64,000 nt of DNA from Rostratula benghalensis (GCA_013399305.1 VXAI01000082.1:2624380-2688379), one strand, 5' to 3'; positions 1 to 13,668 are shown, numbered from the stretch's first letter. The notes: a model not told the origin generated them from the sequence alone. Numbers and translations: made by a program.

Positions 1-491
1 TTTCTAGAAAAAAATCTATACATTACTGTATGGGAGCACCTAGCCAAACTAGTTTCAGAGCACTGTAGGTGAGATGCAAGGAGTTGTCTTTCTACTCAGC
101 TTCATCTGTGCCTTGCCTCCTCTATGCAGAGATAACCTGGGGGAGGCTGCAAACGTGGCTCAGCCCAGGATTGTCTAAAGATTGCATCACAATAAGAACC
201 GAAACCAAATGGAGCCTAACAAACAAAATGCTCTGAGTCCCATCCCACCACTATTCCTGTGACTTTGAGTGCTAGCCATCACAAAATTAGAAACAGAAAC
301 TTAGGAGCCATCACACCACCAGAAGTAAATATTCCAGACAGCATAATCCACTCAGGCATAAACCTGCACCCTCATCAAATCAGGAAATATAAACCTCAAG
401 GTGTGGGGAGAAAAATGTGAAGGAATCTTCCAACCTACAGCTGGCCTGTAGGAGATTCATTGTCCAGGCGCTATACAGAGTTACTTCTCAG

Positions 492-520
492 GGCCCGGGC
501 AACTTTACCTGAGAGAGAGG
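492..520 (+). other. possible 29-nt micro-exon bounded by splice-like sites
   Basis: A pyrimidine-rich stretch ending TTCTCAG (to 491) is followed by a 29-nt GC-richer block. The block abuts AGG|GTAAGT, a near-ideal 5' splice site, at 521. A second donor-like ACGTAAGTATG lies just downstream at 535-545. The block is too short to judge coding potential. Such pairs occur by chance in 64 kb, so this is only a pointer. Confidence 0.15.
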
Positions 521-2503
521 GTAAGTGATTAAGAAACGTAAGTATGGTATATGGCATGCTATTAAGATCATGATTGGTGCACTTTTAAAAGACATTAATA
601 TCTAGCGTGCTTGTGGTTTGTGTTGTTATTCAGGATCACCTGTAGGATGTAATAGTGTATTTCACAAATTGTTTTTAAATTGCAATAGTGTATTTGTCAT
701 TGTACCTGCAATAGTGGCATATTGGACCTCTCAGTGAAGCCCCTTTTCCCTTTTCACCACAATTACAGTACTGGAAAGCAATCCACTAATTAGAGAACTG
801 TAAGAGTATAACAGCCTGGTTCTAACATGCTACTTTTTCATAAAATGGAATATTACGGCATCACAGAATGTACAATTGCTGAGGGCACCAGGCAGCCCAA
901 TCAGTGTTTGTTCAGTTTTTCATTCATTTTGTCCTCTGCAGATTTTTCTGAAGGTATATGATCAAACACATTATGATACCAGAGATTTGAAATAAAAAAC
1001 TAACCACAAATATTAATTTAATATTATAAAACATCAGCAAAATTATTTTCATTTTTTTATCATTATAATAGCATTATGGTACAAGTCCTAAAAAACCAAT
1101 GCATAGATATTGTTGCTTGATTAAATAGCCAATTTTTTGGGTTAGTTTGAATGTATATATTTTCAATACTTCAATTTATTTTAAAGTTTTCTGACATCAG
1201 ACACCAACATGGGAGTACTCTTCTAACGAGATTAAAACAATGAAAATGTTTGTCTGACTGAAAGACAAAATTAGTATCTGAACATCATTACCAGTGTCTC
1301 ACCATCACTGGCAAAAAACCAATACCAAGATTCTAGGAAATGAGCATTGTGGAAACAGTGGTCACTCAGCTAAATATAAATTTAGGTTGAGCTTCAGCTT
1401 TTTGTGAAGTCTAAAGACAGTAACATTTTGGCTTCAGAGTGATCTGGACATCTGCATTCCTTCTGCTCTAAAAATTGCACACATTGTGTCTAGCTTTAGC
1501 TATATCAAAGAAAAAAAATATTTTTAGCTTCAAAATCTCAAATTAAATAGAATATATTTTCTGGCATATCCATCATTCTAACAATGATGAAACTGGCTGC
1601 TCTGAAATCAGATCTCATTTTCCTAGAAACTCAGCCAACTGTTGTCTGACAAGAAGCAAAAACTGAGCTCTTAGCTGCCTTCTGTCCAAAGGCCACTTGT
1701 AACTGTGGTGACTGTTCACTATCCCACTGTCTTCTAACATATTTATTTTAATTAAAAATAAAATAAATAAAAAAATTAAGAAAGAAACAAAAACCTGTGT
1801 GAATATTCCACAAAGCCTAGTGCTGTCTTCCCTTGTCAGTAGCTTTGTAAAGAGCTGAACAGGTATTTCAGATGTTCCTGCAGGAAAACAGAAGGATGAA
1901 AGCATGGAGGATTTCTGTCTATGTTTCCATAATCTTAAAACTACCTCATCAGAGATTTGACAATTGTACACAAGGGAAGCATTTCTCACTTCTACTTCTT
2001 CTTCTTAGTGCTGCCAAAACCATTAACAAAAATAATGTATGATGTTATTTTGATTTTCTGCAGACATAAAACTCAAATCAAAATAACATTCTTATTCCAA
2101 AATTATCCTCCCAATTGCAACTAGCACAATAATATTTTTTGCATTAAATCACAAGTATCTACATCCTAACAGTAATCCTCTGGCTGGTCAACACACACTC
2201 CCAAAAAGTTACTTTAAGAAAAACAAAATGATACTACACACAATAAAAGAGCAGATATTCAGGGGGACTATTTTAGGTAAAGCGCAGAGAGACTGGATCG
2301 CTGCCCAGTGGCCCTCCTTCCTCCACTAATGCAGGTGGATGAACTGATGGATAGTGCAGGTGGATCCACTGGTATGGATACAGTTCTTCCTGGCCAAACA
2401 CATCAGAACCTCACTGCCTAATGAACGGAGAGAGCTGTTACAGACTGGAAACCTAAATACTGTGCAAAACTGCTTCAGTTGTCTTCTTTTGGACTTGTTC
2501 AAG

Positions 2504-2522
2504 AAAAAAAAAAAAAAAAAAA
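2504..2522. repeat. A19 homopolymer
   Basis: Run of 19 A. It creates the lysine or phenylalanine runs in the overlapping short open frames, which are therefore not credible genes. No upstream poly(A) signal or retrocopy body is seen. Confidence 0.9.
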
Positions 2523-3439
2523 GCTCTATCTCTATGTATATGATTTATTATAGAATTTGTACCTTTCTCATACCTGCTTGCATTACCCCCCCAAAAAAGT
2601 GTCAGGTGAAGAAAACTAAATTCTTGTTGCAGTAGCATATGAATGAACATACGAAGAAGGTAGTTGTTAATTATGCTTAATGTTTACAGTCCAGTTTCTG
2701 CTTTTCCATCCTCTTTTACAGACCTGAAATCAGTTTGATTCTTGTGCAGGTGATGTGGAAAGCTCCAGGAATTTTTTCTCACTGCAGCATAAATTTCTCT
2801 CGATCCACTTGCAAAGAAGATGGAAAAATGGAAAATGCATTGTGTCAAAGATGTTCTTCATTGCATTCTTGTAAATAGGTCAAAATCACACTTGCTTCCT
2901 ACAGAGACTAAACATTCAGTTCTTTGGCAAATATTAAAATATAAACCATAAGAAAAACCTTAATGTATCATTTGTAACAATAGTAAGCATCACAGCACAT
3001 TAGGAAGAGGCAGATTCCACTCTAACAAATTAAGGACCAAGACCAAAGACCAAGAATAAGGAGTTTGCAGAATTGTTCTCGAAATGAGCAAGTTTTTCAG
3101 CTGGGTAAATTCCTCCCCAAATTTCACAGTCTTCATATTCTTAGGGATATCAAAAGAATGAAAGGCAAGAATAAAGTTTGATTGGCAATCTGATATTGCT
3201 ACAGATCTAGAATTTATAGGATAGTAAATCAGAACTATGCTAGTAGACAGACTAGCATTTAGGCAGCTGTGATTTCCACCTTAAACTTTGTTGTTTAAAC
3301 AGCATATTCAGCAAAATTTTCTATTTATGTCTGCTTCTTTCTTTATTGCATTCAAAATGAGGCCTGTCAAGGGAAGCACTATATAGAGGATTGTGTAAAA
3401 ATTATTAATAAATTCCCTTCAGTTAAGCTTTTTAAGTCA

Positions 3440-3460
3440 TGACCACTAGGTGACAGCACT
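3440..3460 (+). promoter_or_regulatory. CTCF-like motif
   Basis: The bases TGACCACTAGGTGACAGCACT match the CTCF core pattern CCAC-N-AG-G-N-GGC-N-G at most informative positions. A is present where the second G of GGC is usual. The match is by eye. Binding is inference. Confidence 0.3.
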
Positions 3461-4153
3461 GGACATAACTGATTGAGCACAAAAGTTTTACTGCGGTTTC
3501 AAAAACTGGCAAAATAAACCCTTTTGGAAATTAGTTCAGCCTAAAGAGGAATTTTGCTTACAGACGGAGGTTAAAGGAATGGCTTTTTCCACATTTTATG
3601 GGATCCCAGGTTATAATTTTAATTGTAGTTGTAGTGTAATGTAAGTTTGAACTTCTAAAACTGAGTTCCAATGCTGAATCATTTCCATCTCTTCAACAGA
3701 TGCAAATAAAAGGTACCAAATGTCAAGACCATCAGTTGTTTATATGAGCTTACACTGAAAATTTAAACTTAGAAAAAAAAATACAGGTCTTGCAATATCT
3801 AGAACGGAAATTCATCGACTGTTTCTACACAAATAAAACTGCTCTTGTATTTCTCCAGTAAATTATTATATGTGCTTCAGCTAGGCTGGGACAATGAATG
3901 CAATCCAACAGAACCCTCAACAGCTAACTGATGTAAATGTCTCAAGTCATAAATTATTGTAAAAACAGCTAGTGAGGCCTGTGGTCTTTATTACAGAGCA
4001 TTCAATGGCACATATGGCATACACTAAAAACAAATTACAAATTCAGTGTTGTTACTGATTTTAATGAGAACAAAGTTGCACATAAGCAAAAAAATCCAGT
4101 TGCCTGTGGTTTCAAAGGATTCTACATCACTTTTTTTTTTTATTCTCCCCATC

Positions 4154-4170
4154 TTTTTTTTTTTTTTTTT
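4154..4170. repeat. T17 homopolymer
   Basis: T17 preceded 13 bases earlier by another run of 11 T (4131-4141). It generates the lysine-rich minus-strand open frame across it. Confidence 0.9.
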
Positions 4171-4569
4171 CTTTTTAATTTGGTTGTGGTAGAACTTTTT
4201 TAAAGTGTACAAGTTTATGTACCCGGTCAATTCACATAGATGAACGAACAGAATCTTCTCCAATTGAAAAAATAAGTAATTGAGCAGAAATCTCAAATGC
4301 CCATCACTGCCATAAATAAAGCTATTTTAGTTCCAAGACGTGAAAAGAGACATAGACATCTAAATTTAGGGAGAGCCCAAAATCACTTAGCATAATTCAA
4401 CTTGAAATTTCTTCTATACTACCACAGAATCATGGTATTCATGATAACCAGCCAGAAATATCTGTCAAGATGAGAAACATTGACAATGACCAGGGTGAGA
4501 AAGTTGAGGCAAAATACTGTTTCAGGTGGTTTTAGCCACAGGAGCTTCAGACTAACAAACAGCACATAC

Positions 4570-4608
4570 AAAAAAAGGAAAAAAAAAAAAAAAAAGAAAA
4601 AAGGAAAA
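4570..4608. repeat. A-rich tract
   Basis: Purine tract made of A7, GG, A17, G, A6, GG and A4. Low-complexity sequence with no sign of a retrocopy next to it. Confidence 0.9.
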
Positions 4609-5837
4609 TTCTCTTTATGTTTTGGGGTTTTTTTGTTGTTTTTTTTCCCCCCCATATAACTACTTTGTGTGTACATGTGGCACTTTTATCCTCTATTCCT
4701 CCCATGCACACAAATGATTTTATTTAATCTAGACCAAGATGTAAATCCCACACAGCATTTTCTCTGAATTGTATCCCACAAGATCCAGAATATTTGTGCA
4801 GAGGTATTAAAAAACATTTTGAAAAATTACAAATCCTGAAGTGACAATCTCTTTCCTTTAATACTGGTTGTCATAAACCCTAATCTTTTGTTTGACCAAA
4901 TAATTCCAATTAGTATGGTTTACTACAATTCTGTTAAATTTTTTTAAAATCCCATGCTCCCATGTTACAAACCCTAGTATAATATTTAAATCAATTTTCC
5001 TGTGCACGACCCTCCTTGTAAGCCCTTACAGCTTAAAAGGCTATGACTTCCAAATAGCTGCCATTTCAAACAGGTGCTTTTACACCTTAATATTTATTGC
5101 TTTGCATATAATGTAGTTTTCTTTAAAAATTATACTTTTTCTAGTAACTTCTGTTTTACATTCTTATTTTTCTGGTCATACTTTTTTCATAGCTGGAATT
5201 TGGAAGTACTTTAATTCTCACTTTCAGCATTGTGACACATTTGTAGAAACTGCAGCCTTGGCAGTCAACAGTCAGTGCTGCTGATTACAACACCAAATGC
5301 CCAACTGCAGAGAAGAATCCTGTTTTTATTGGTGCCTCTCATGCTCTCGTTTGACTAATGGTAAAACTGGGAAACTGTACGCAAGTTACATTCATTTTAC
5401 ACTTCTGTAATGCCACTGACTCCAACATCACTGTTACTTCTGATTTACACTCCTATAAATCAAACTGCAATCACAGTCTGGGAGTACCTTTTTGAGTCTG
5501 GCATTTCCACACAATTACTGTTCCAAATAGAACTGCAGTTAATTTCCTACTTACTTTTCAGAATTCTTTGCATTGTAGTTTTCATTTCCGCTGATTTAGC
5601 TCTGTAATTACTTTTCAGTGGTGGCAACAGCAAACACGTTTTCTCCTTACTATCAAGGCAACATTTATTTTGTCAGATACAGTAATTGCATTTGTCACTG
5701 AGATCATGAACAACAACCAGGGGACACAAAAACAAAAGAGAGAAGGAAACAGAAAAAATGCTGTAAAAAATTATGTTCATAAGCTGAGGTTTTTGTAAAT
5801 TTTTGTCCATCAAAAAATATCACCATTAGAATAAAAA

Positions 5838-5865
5838 TATCACATATCAAGTATCACATATCAAG
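5838..5865. repeat. perfect 14-bp tandem duplication
   Basis: The 14-mer TATCACATATCAAG occurs twice head to tail without mismatch. This is probably a replication-slippage product. Confidence 0.9.
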
Positions 5866-7609
5866 TGAAACAATAAATACTAAAAAGAAGTATAAAATTG
5901 AATGTTTTGTGATAATAATGACATAAGGAGTTCATTTTGAGAATAGAGAAAGCAGAAGGGAAGAAGAGGTATTTTAACTGCAAATAATTTCCATAGCCAT
6001 TTATGTGATAGCTAGAAAAAAAGCCACTCTTGAGCCAGAAGATTCACAGAGGCCTGAGAATTCAACAGAGGTGTCACAGAATTGAGACACCAGCCTTGGC
6101 CACCACCCAACGCCCCTAAAACCACAAGTATTTCAGGGGATGTATTTTAAAATGCATTTTTAAAGACATTCAAGTTAGTCTAAGATTGATATTAAAAATG
6201 AGACTGAAGCACTCTGTAGAGAAGCTCTAATTGAAAACATGGCTTCAATTATTTACTTCAGGCACTGACAATAAACTGGTCGGGGTAACATAAAACTCAC
6301 TATGAGCTAATTTATATTGCTGTGCTCTGTGCTGCTGTAGTTAGACTGATATAGTAACCTCAGCTGAGACTTTGTACATTATACTATATCTCTTAATGGA
6401 GTCTTTATGTTTTAGGATTACCAATGCAATCTTGTCAAATTCACTGCTGCCAATATGTAATCCTGATTAATTTTAAAGTTTTCTGAGATTTGCACCGAAT
6501 CACAAGTAATCAACAGAAGCTGAAATAAAGACTCTTCTCTGGATTTTAATTCATAGATACGTACTGAATACAAATGTCTGCATTATCAAGAATTCTGCTT
6601 CCACAAATGGAATACAACTTGGTGAAATAAATAGAAGTGCCATAAAATGAAGCAAATGATTTTTCCTACTGGAGCAAGAAAGCAAACGGTTCCATCTCAA
6701 GGACAGGTCATCATCACTCAGTCATTATTGCTTTACTGCATTTACAGTTAATGGATAAATGTAAGGACTAGGCATTTCAGAAGGTCTTCTCTTGATATGC
6801 TGCCAAATATGGGATTTCGGCACTTAAAAAGGGATTCAAAGAGGAGTCCAAACCCTTAAATCTAAAATCACAAGCCCTTGTTCAGCTGCCATTTAAGCCT
6901 TAGAGGTGTCTAAATTACTCACTTCATCTATGTGCCTTAAATATCTTACAACTCCTAAATTTATGCTTCCAGGCATTCTTGGCAATCTTTAAATCTTGAT
7001 ATTGGTTGATAACTCAGTGCTTAAGATTGGTCATGTTCTATCACCCTGTCAAACTGAGTTACTCTAGAATTTTTTAATTGCTCGAAAAATTGCTTAAATT
7101 GCTAAAATCTTTCTTGGAAACACGTGGCACAGGGATAGCAAGGAAAGGTAAGAATAAAATGTAAAAGCTGTTGCACACATCTGTTGTCAAATAAATAAAA
7201 CTCAGAGTACCTTGGTTTTATTCATGTGTATTCCCAAGCAGAGAATAACACATATCTCCAAGGAGAAGACTAGAGACTATCATAAACTCATTAGACTATT
7301 CTGCAAAAGTGACACTCTCCATCTTTCTGTAAGAAGATTCAATAGTAGGGGTGACATTAGGCACCTAAGCACATTTATGATTCTTTTGCATAGGTAGGTT
7401 GAGCACTCATCTTTGAATGAGGACATTGAGGTTTGGTACTTCTGCTAGAAATTTTTAAATTGTATTTCACATTAAACAATCATTAAATAAAACACACGGT
7501 AAGGTGGAGTAGGGACAGAATCCTGTGACATCCCTGTCAGGAAATGGTTTTAGACATTGTGCTCAAAATTTAAACCTGTGATTGTGCATTTCTTTTATCT
7601 CAAGGAACC

Positions 7610-7626
7610 TTTTTTTTTTTTTTTTT
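7610..7626. repeat. T17 homopolymer
   Basis: Uninterrupted run of 17 T. Confidence 0.9.
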
Positions 7627-8170
7627 CTTCAAAGATGTACAGGTATAAGAGAGAAGAACTGCAGTTCAACTAACTGCAGATCAATTAATCTTGCATACTT
7701 CATAGAGAAGTCCCAAACATATTGCTTAAAAGAATAACTTTCAAGTGTCTACTTCCGTATATAGTTCAAGATTCTAAATATTTGTCTGGAAGCAGATGCC
7801 ATCATGCTGGGCAATGATTTGGAGTACATTTCAGTCTTCACAGTTTTGGGGGGGTGTGTGTGTTTGGTTTTTTGTTTGTTTTTTTTTTGTTCTTTCTTCT
7901 CTTTCAGTGGTTTTCATATCAGTACTAAATACCTATATTTTTCTCATGTTAAAAGCCTCACTGATTTTAATAAACACATTTCAGTAAAAGTATGCATCAT
8001 TTCAATCTCCGAAGTAGGAAAACCAATGAGCAATTAGATCCGGTTTGCTAGACAATAATAGCAACAATCACAAAGATTTCACAGGCAAATTTGAGATGGT
8101 CTTTAAAAACAGGAAACTATTTTTGTTTATAAAGGATAAGTCACAAACTAATACTAAGATGTATTTCTGA

Positions 8171-8182
8171 ACACACACACAC
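8171..8182. repeat. (AC)6 microsatellite
   Basis: Six AC repeats. Short, so probably of limited variability. Confidence 0.8.
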
Positions 8183-10985
8183 GGATTCAAAGTAAAATGA
8201 TGCACAAAGCGGTGTACACAAACAGCAACTATTTGTGAACACTGTACCGAATCACATGCTTTTAGGCCAAAATGAACACCAGAACTTACAAACCTACAAC
8301 CACATTTTCAGATGAGACTGGTGTAGTTCAAGCCAAACACCTACTAAATGGTGCCAGGCACTGCAAATGTCCTAGACCTTCCTTATTTTGCCTTGCTAGC
8401 ATCTGCATCTTTCCCCTTTTGGTCTCTTACTATTGCTGCTCTATGTACTGCTGTTCTCTGGAGCTGAATGGACTAAATAACAGATACCTGAGATCGCAGA
8501 GAGTGCTATTTAATTATCTAGGTGCAGAAGAGGCCATCAAGCTACAAAAATTTAAGTGTGCCCTGCTATCTTACATGCAGGCTTGTTTAAGTGCAAAGAA
8601 GTATATGCACAAAACCTTTTAAATTACTGCTCCCATGCTTTCTTCCTCCATCAACATGTTAAAGGCAGAAAACAAATTATTATATAAATTATTTATGGTG
8701 CATTTTAGAACTGGTGGATGGGAGGGAGTATATCCATAATAAATTTTGTTTCAAGGATATACATACTTTTACAGCACATCTTTCACATATGCCATGAAAA
8801 CAAGAATCCTAACGTTTCATACACTATGCAATTTGTCATTGTTAAGTTCTGAAAACACAAAGCAACTGCCATTTGAAAGATTAAACTGAAAGTTATTGTA
8901 CTGGCATTGGAAAAAACAGAAGTGGAAACAAAAAATAGGGAAAAAAAACCTAGTTAAAACATAAGCCACGAACGATAGTATGCATCTGAGTTTCTATGAA
9001 CTGATTAACGGATCCACTGTCTTAAATAAATAACATCATCTTGCTGGGACTATTGTTATGTCTTATTAAGCCCTGTCATTGCTATTTACAGACTGCAGAC
9101 ACCTTTCTACTGAGAACTGGACTGAGACCAGCTGGAAGAGTTATCCTCATGCAAATAAATCTCCATATGTTCAAAGGGCTACATGAATGAACAAATAATT
9201 CCTTCCAGTATCATCCTTAATTTAGGACATCATTACCATAGGGTCACTGCAGAGCACAGGGATGGGAGTGAGACATAATGACACTCCCCACAGTGAAAAA
9301 AAATAGCACTAAGGATAAGGAATATATAACCTTGCAACTGTTCCTTTGGAGTTAGATGGCCTATGTATGCATTACATCTCCACAGCATTTATTATGATTT
9401 CTGGAAATAAACATTACTTCATTGCTCTGAAGAAAATTGCAGATTTGCATAGCTGCTAAAAGTTTTGAGTATTTTTTTTTTCTGCTAACAATAAATGCCT
9501 GTAGTTTAATCTTTTTCTATTTTCAATAATATTAATAGAGATAGCTACAGGATCTACTCAACATAGATGTGATAGATATTTTTTCTTTATTTATATTTGC
9601 GTGCTAAGTAAAGTGTTTTAATCAGCAGCCTAAATCCTTCCTGTCTCATGAGAACAATCCACAGATTCTGATAAGAACTAGCAAAGAAAGTGTCTTCTCA
9701 GCATAGAATATACACCTGTCTATTACAAATAAATACATCACGTTTTAAAATCTCAAGGACTTAATTAGCACAAAGAGAGTTTCTGAGGGAAAAGATATGG
9801 AAAACCGATACTGATTTTTTCCCCCCTATGAAAAAATACAATAAGGTTTATTAGCATAAACAAATGACAAATAATATTCTTGTATGTGAAGGCAGGAGTT
9901 TACAAAAATTCACCAGGGAAGACTGCATTGCACTAAGTATATTATGCAGAGTGTACTAAAAAAATAAATAAGATGAACACTGAACTACCAAGACAGATTT
10001 CTATGTTTGAAGAAATATACACTGTATATAACCATCAAGATTTTAAAGTTAGGTCTAGGGTAGGAACAATAATAATATTACTCTATAATAATTTACAATT
10101 AACACTTAAGTCTAATTACCTTCCGTTGGAAATATTATGCTCATCTTTTCTAACAAAGACGGCACATGGATAACATTAACACAAGCATGATGACAAAGGG
10201 ACAGTTTGATTTGCCACCATTCTGTAATTGAAAAAGTATGAACAAGCAGGCAAACCTTCCTCTAAAAGATAGCAGTGTTTCCATTCCTACAAGACATGAT
10301 GGATCTCCTTTGTTGTACTAATTTTCATCACCTTGAAGATCTGGGCTACAGAAAAATCAAAGAGCAAAGCACAGTATTGACTCCAGAAAGATGATTACAA
10401 AAGGGAATTTTTTTCACTGAATTCTCAATTCATCAATACGGGACAAAAAGAAATTATCTGGCCCTCATGAATATTAAACCATTGTCTGTAATAAATACAG
10501 AAAATACATTGTGGGAACATAGCAGAGTCCTGAAGAGAAGTCAGCATCTCAAAGGAGACTACAACTGCAACAGATCATTATTTGGTATTGTGATTATCTG
10601 TGGAGTTCAGCACAAAGAGGAAGACAGTGTTGATGCAGGAGGATGTGGAATAATAAAAAGAAAGCAATTGATACTGGCTGAGTAGACAACAAGAATCAAA
10701 GCGACCAGGAAAACAAAAATAGGGGAAAATGAACAGAGAGAAATAGTAGATTAACATTATCAAAGAACAGAGACAAGTAACCCTTAAGTTAGTAAGAAAG
10801 ATGACAAGTTAAAGAAGGGAAGGTATTTTAAAAAGGAACTGGAATGAAATGTCCAAGAGAAAACAAGATACTCACTAAGCAACAGTGAGAAGCAACACCA
10901 TTATCAGTTAAGTGAAAATCAAAATGATATAGCTCTCAATAAACATAACAATAATATAAAGAAAATAGCAGATAAATCTAAAATT

Positions 10986-11012
10986 AAAAAAAAAAAAAAG
11001 AAAAAAGAAAAA
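10986..11012. repeat. A-rich tract
   Basis: Run of A interrupted by single G residues. Low-complexity sequence. Confidence 0.85.
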
Positions 11013-11902
11013 TGTTTTTCATTCCAGGTAAAATTTAATTTTTCCACTTCTCTTAAAATGAGATTAGGTATTCATTTCACGTCCATTTTAAAATTAAAAA
11101 TACCCCAACTTATGTTGCATGTTCAAATTCCCTCTGTTAAAAGACAACTATTCTGACTCAAAAGGGAATACTGCATAAATTAGTGAATAATAAAGCTGCT
11201 AGTAAACAACCTTTACTTCCTACCTCAATCTATTCTAAAACTTTAGAAACCAATTAAACAAAATCCTTAAAAACATACTCCCTATTAATTATATAAGGTA
11301 GGCACCACTGTTGTCAGCTCACCTTGAAAATATGGGGATGTGAATGAAGTGGTAGCTGATCTATAGACTCCAGATTTAACACTCCTAATTATTTTAAAGG
11401 TTATAATTACCTAGATTATAAGCATTTTTAGTGCAATGGGCTTCCCTCACATGTACTTATCAACCACCCAAGAAGCTCTAACAAGCAAGATATTTTTGGG
11501 ACAATGCTACACCACAAATTAAACAACAATGTTGTGAATGTGTCAATAAAGAACTGAAGACACAAAGCAGAAGAGAGATTACCCAGAGAGAATAGATTTT
11601 GAGCCCTTTTCATTCAGGCGGTGGGGGCTGATTTTAGGACTGTGAACACAGGGCTGAGCTGAGATTCATTACACTTTAATTGGCTAATTATGATGTAATG
11701 AGACTGACACCCGTGCAGTGGTTGTTTTGGGTTTACAGCACATCTTGGAGTTAGCAGGAAGGCAAGAACTGAGATGGTGGCTTGGGACCAACACAGTCAT
11801 CCGATGTTCAGTTGTATTTATTTCCCTAAAATATCAGGATTAGGGCAGTCAGTCGTGACAATATGATATATAAATTGAAACTAATGGTTTTCTAATAAAA
11901 TC

Positions 11903-12990
11903 AATCATAGAATAGTTTGGGTTGGAAGGGACATTTAAAGGTCATCCAGTCCAACCCCCTGCAGTGAGTAGGCACATCTTCAACCAGATCATGTTGCTCA
12001 GAGCCCCATCCAACCAGGCCTTGAATGTTTCCAGGGATGGGGCATTTACTACCTCTCTGGAATACATGTTTCAGTGTTGCACCACCCACAGAATAAAATA
12101 AAAAAAAACCCCAACAACTCTTCCTTATATCTAGTCTAAATCTACCCTCTTTTTCTTAAAACCATTACCCCTTGTTTTTTGACAGCTGCCCCCCCTAAAA
12201 AGTGTGTCTCTATCTTTCCTATAGACCCTCTTTAACTACTGGAAGGCCACAATAAATTAACCCTGGAGCCTTCTCTTCTTCAGGCTGGAAAACCCCAATT
12301 CTCTCACCCACTGATCTACTTCTCTGATCATTTTTTTGGCCCTCTCCACACCCGTTCCAACAGTCCCATGTCTTTCCTGTGCTAAGGGGTCCAGAGCTGG
12401 ACACAGTACTCCGGGTAGGGTCATATTCTTCACTTGACCCATATCCCTCAGGACTGCAAACTCCACCAGCACTTGATCACTACAGACCAGGCTGCTTCTA
12501 ATTCTGATGTGACCAATTTCATTGGTGACCGTCAGGTCCAATACTGCATCCTCTCTGGTAGGGCTGTCTATTACCTAGCTTAAGAAGTTATCCTCAATGC
12601 ACTCCAGTAGTCTCCTGGATTGCCTACAGCTCGCCATGCTACTTTTCCAGTAGATGTTGGGGTGGTTGAAGTCCCTTAGCATCCTCTCTAAGACTATGAT
12701 GCCTCCTGCAGCTGGAGTAAGAAGGTTTTGTCTATAGGCTTCTCATGTCTGAGCAGCCTGAAGTGGACACCAACCACAAAGCTCCCTATGTTGCCTCAAA
12801 GGCCCTAATTCTTACCTAAAAGCTTTCAACTTGCTTGTGGCTATTCTTGAGAGATAGCTCCTTCACAATCTATCCCTTTCTTGATGTAGAGAGCAATACC
12901 TCCACCCCTCCTTCCTTGCCTGTCCCTTCTGAACAGTCTGTAGCCATTGATAGCCACACCCCAGTCATGGAATTTGTCCTACCACTCTGT
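11903..12990 (-). mobile_element. CR1 LINE copy A, internally deleted
   Basis: Avian CR1-type non-LTR retrotransposon read on the minus strand. Its 3' end lies at 11903-11950 (plus-strand text TCATAGAATAGTTTGGGTTG). Going upstream in the element come the ORF2 C-terminal region (about 11950-12415) and then, directly abutting, the apurinic-type endonuclease region (about 12420-12990). The whole reverse-transcriptase core, roughly 1.5 kb by my memory of the family, is missing between them. The joint at 12417-12422 lies in AGGGTC (GACCCT on the element strand), which I expect in both flanking consensus segments, so microhomology is likely. The copy is 5'-truncated inside the endonuclease and carries several frameshifts and stops. 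It cannot be active. Confidence 0.93.
12425..12990 (-). pseudogene. CR1 ORF2 endonuclease remnant
   Basis: Broken copy of the CR1 ORF2 N-terminal endonuclease, the EEP-fold nuclease that nicks target DNA for target-primed reverse transcription. Reading minus, one sees GVAINGYRLFRRDRQGRRGG, then in other frames a DFNHPN motif (usually GDFN; here the preceding residue is R) and finally SDQVLVEF where the family has SDH. The catalytic His of the SDH box is therefore replaced by Gln. The reading frame changes at least twice. An antisense open frame of 109 codons on the plus strand (12835-13164) overlaps it and is only its shadow. Family assignment is firm; exact residue roles come from knowledge of the family. 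Confidence 0.85.
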
Positions 12991-13653
12991 CATGCTACAT
13001 GTCTCATACAGCAGCAAGCGTGTACAAATAAATACACTTGTCTACAAGAATATGTAAACACAGACAATTCTATATATTCAGATTTTACAAGCAGAATGTT
13101 ATTTCACAGAATACTAAACCTCTTAAAACATGAAGCTGAGGTCACTGAGTGCATACTACAGTAACTTCTGATTATTGCCATTGCTGTATTGAAAAAAGAA
13201 TATGTAATGCTGTTAAACAGATTTTTTTTAATACTCCTAGGCTGAGGGGATGTAGAAAGAGTTTAATCTTACAAATTTTCATGGCTGAATAAAAATCTAA
13301 AAAAGGTTTTTTAATGGAAACATTAGCACAAAATTTAGCTAATACAGTATTAGTGAAAATTGTTACCCTCTTTTTCATTAGGATAAAGTATGGCAATAAA
13401 AATTTGTGATGGATGCTATGGAGTTTTAGGCTCTTCTTACTAAAATAAGGGGAAAAAAAATAACCAACCATGACAGAGCTGAAATCAAGGCTGACAAACT
13501 ACCCGGGTTGCTCTTTCCCCTCCTCTAGCTGTGATGGCAACTAAACCTATCAAAGTATGTTGCCTTCCATTTGTCACTCCGTAATTTCTTATAAATTTTC
13601 CAGATTGGTTGTTTTTTGTTTGTTTGGTGGGGAAAGGGGGAGAGGGTTTGTTG

Positions 13654-13668
13654 TTTTTTTTTTTTTTT
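13654..13668. repeat. T15 homopolymer after G/T-rich stretch
   Basis: T15 preceded by a G/T-rich segment with TTTG repeats and G5 (13612-13652). Low-complexity sequence. Confidence 0.85.

Larger units (their letters stand above)
1..11902. other. AT-rich unique non-coding DNA
   Basis: No gene recognised. The stretch holds AT-rich unique sequence, A/T homopolymers (near 2.5, 4.15, 4.58, 7.6 and 11.0 kb), a 14-bp tandem duplication near 5.84 kb and a CTCF-like motif near 3.44 kb. Open frames here, the longest being 116-124 codons at 8272-8622 and 1615-1989 (minus), show no motif I know and no homopolymer-free coding character. I regard them as chance. Confidence 0.75.

Noticed and set aside
2326..2366. 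Repeated TGCAGGTGGAT 11-mer
   Set aside because: Short direct repeat without further structure; not reported as a feature.
8272..8622. 116-codon plus-strand frame
   Set aside because: No motif or splice context; length is within chance for 64 kb at this composition.
12835..13164. 109-codon plus-strand open frame
   Set aside because: About half of it is the antisense of the CR1 endonuclease remnant and the rest is AT-rich flank.
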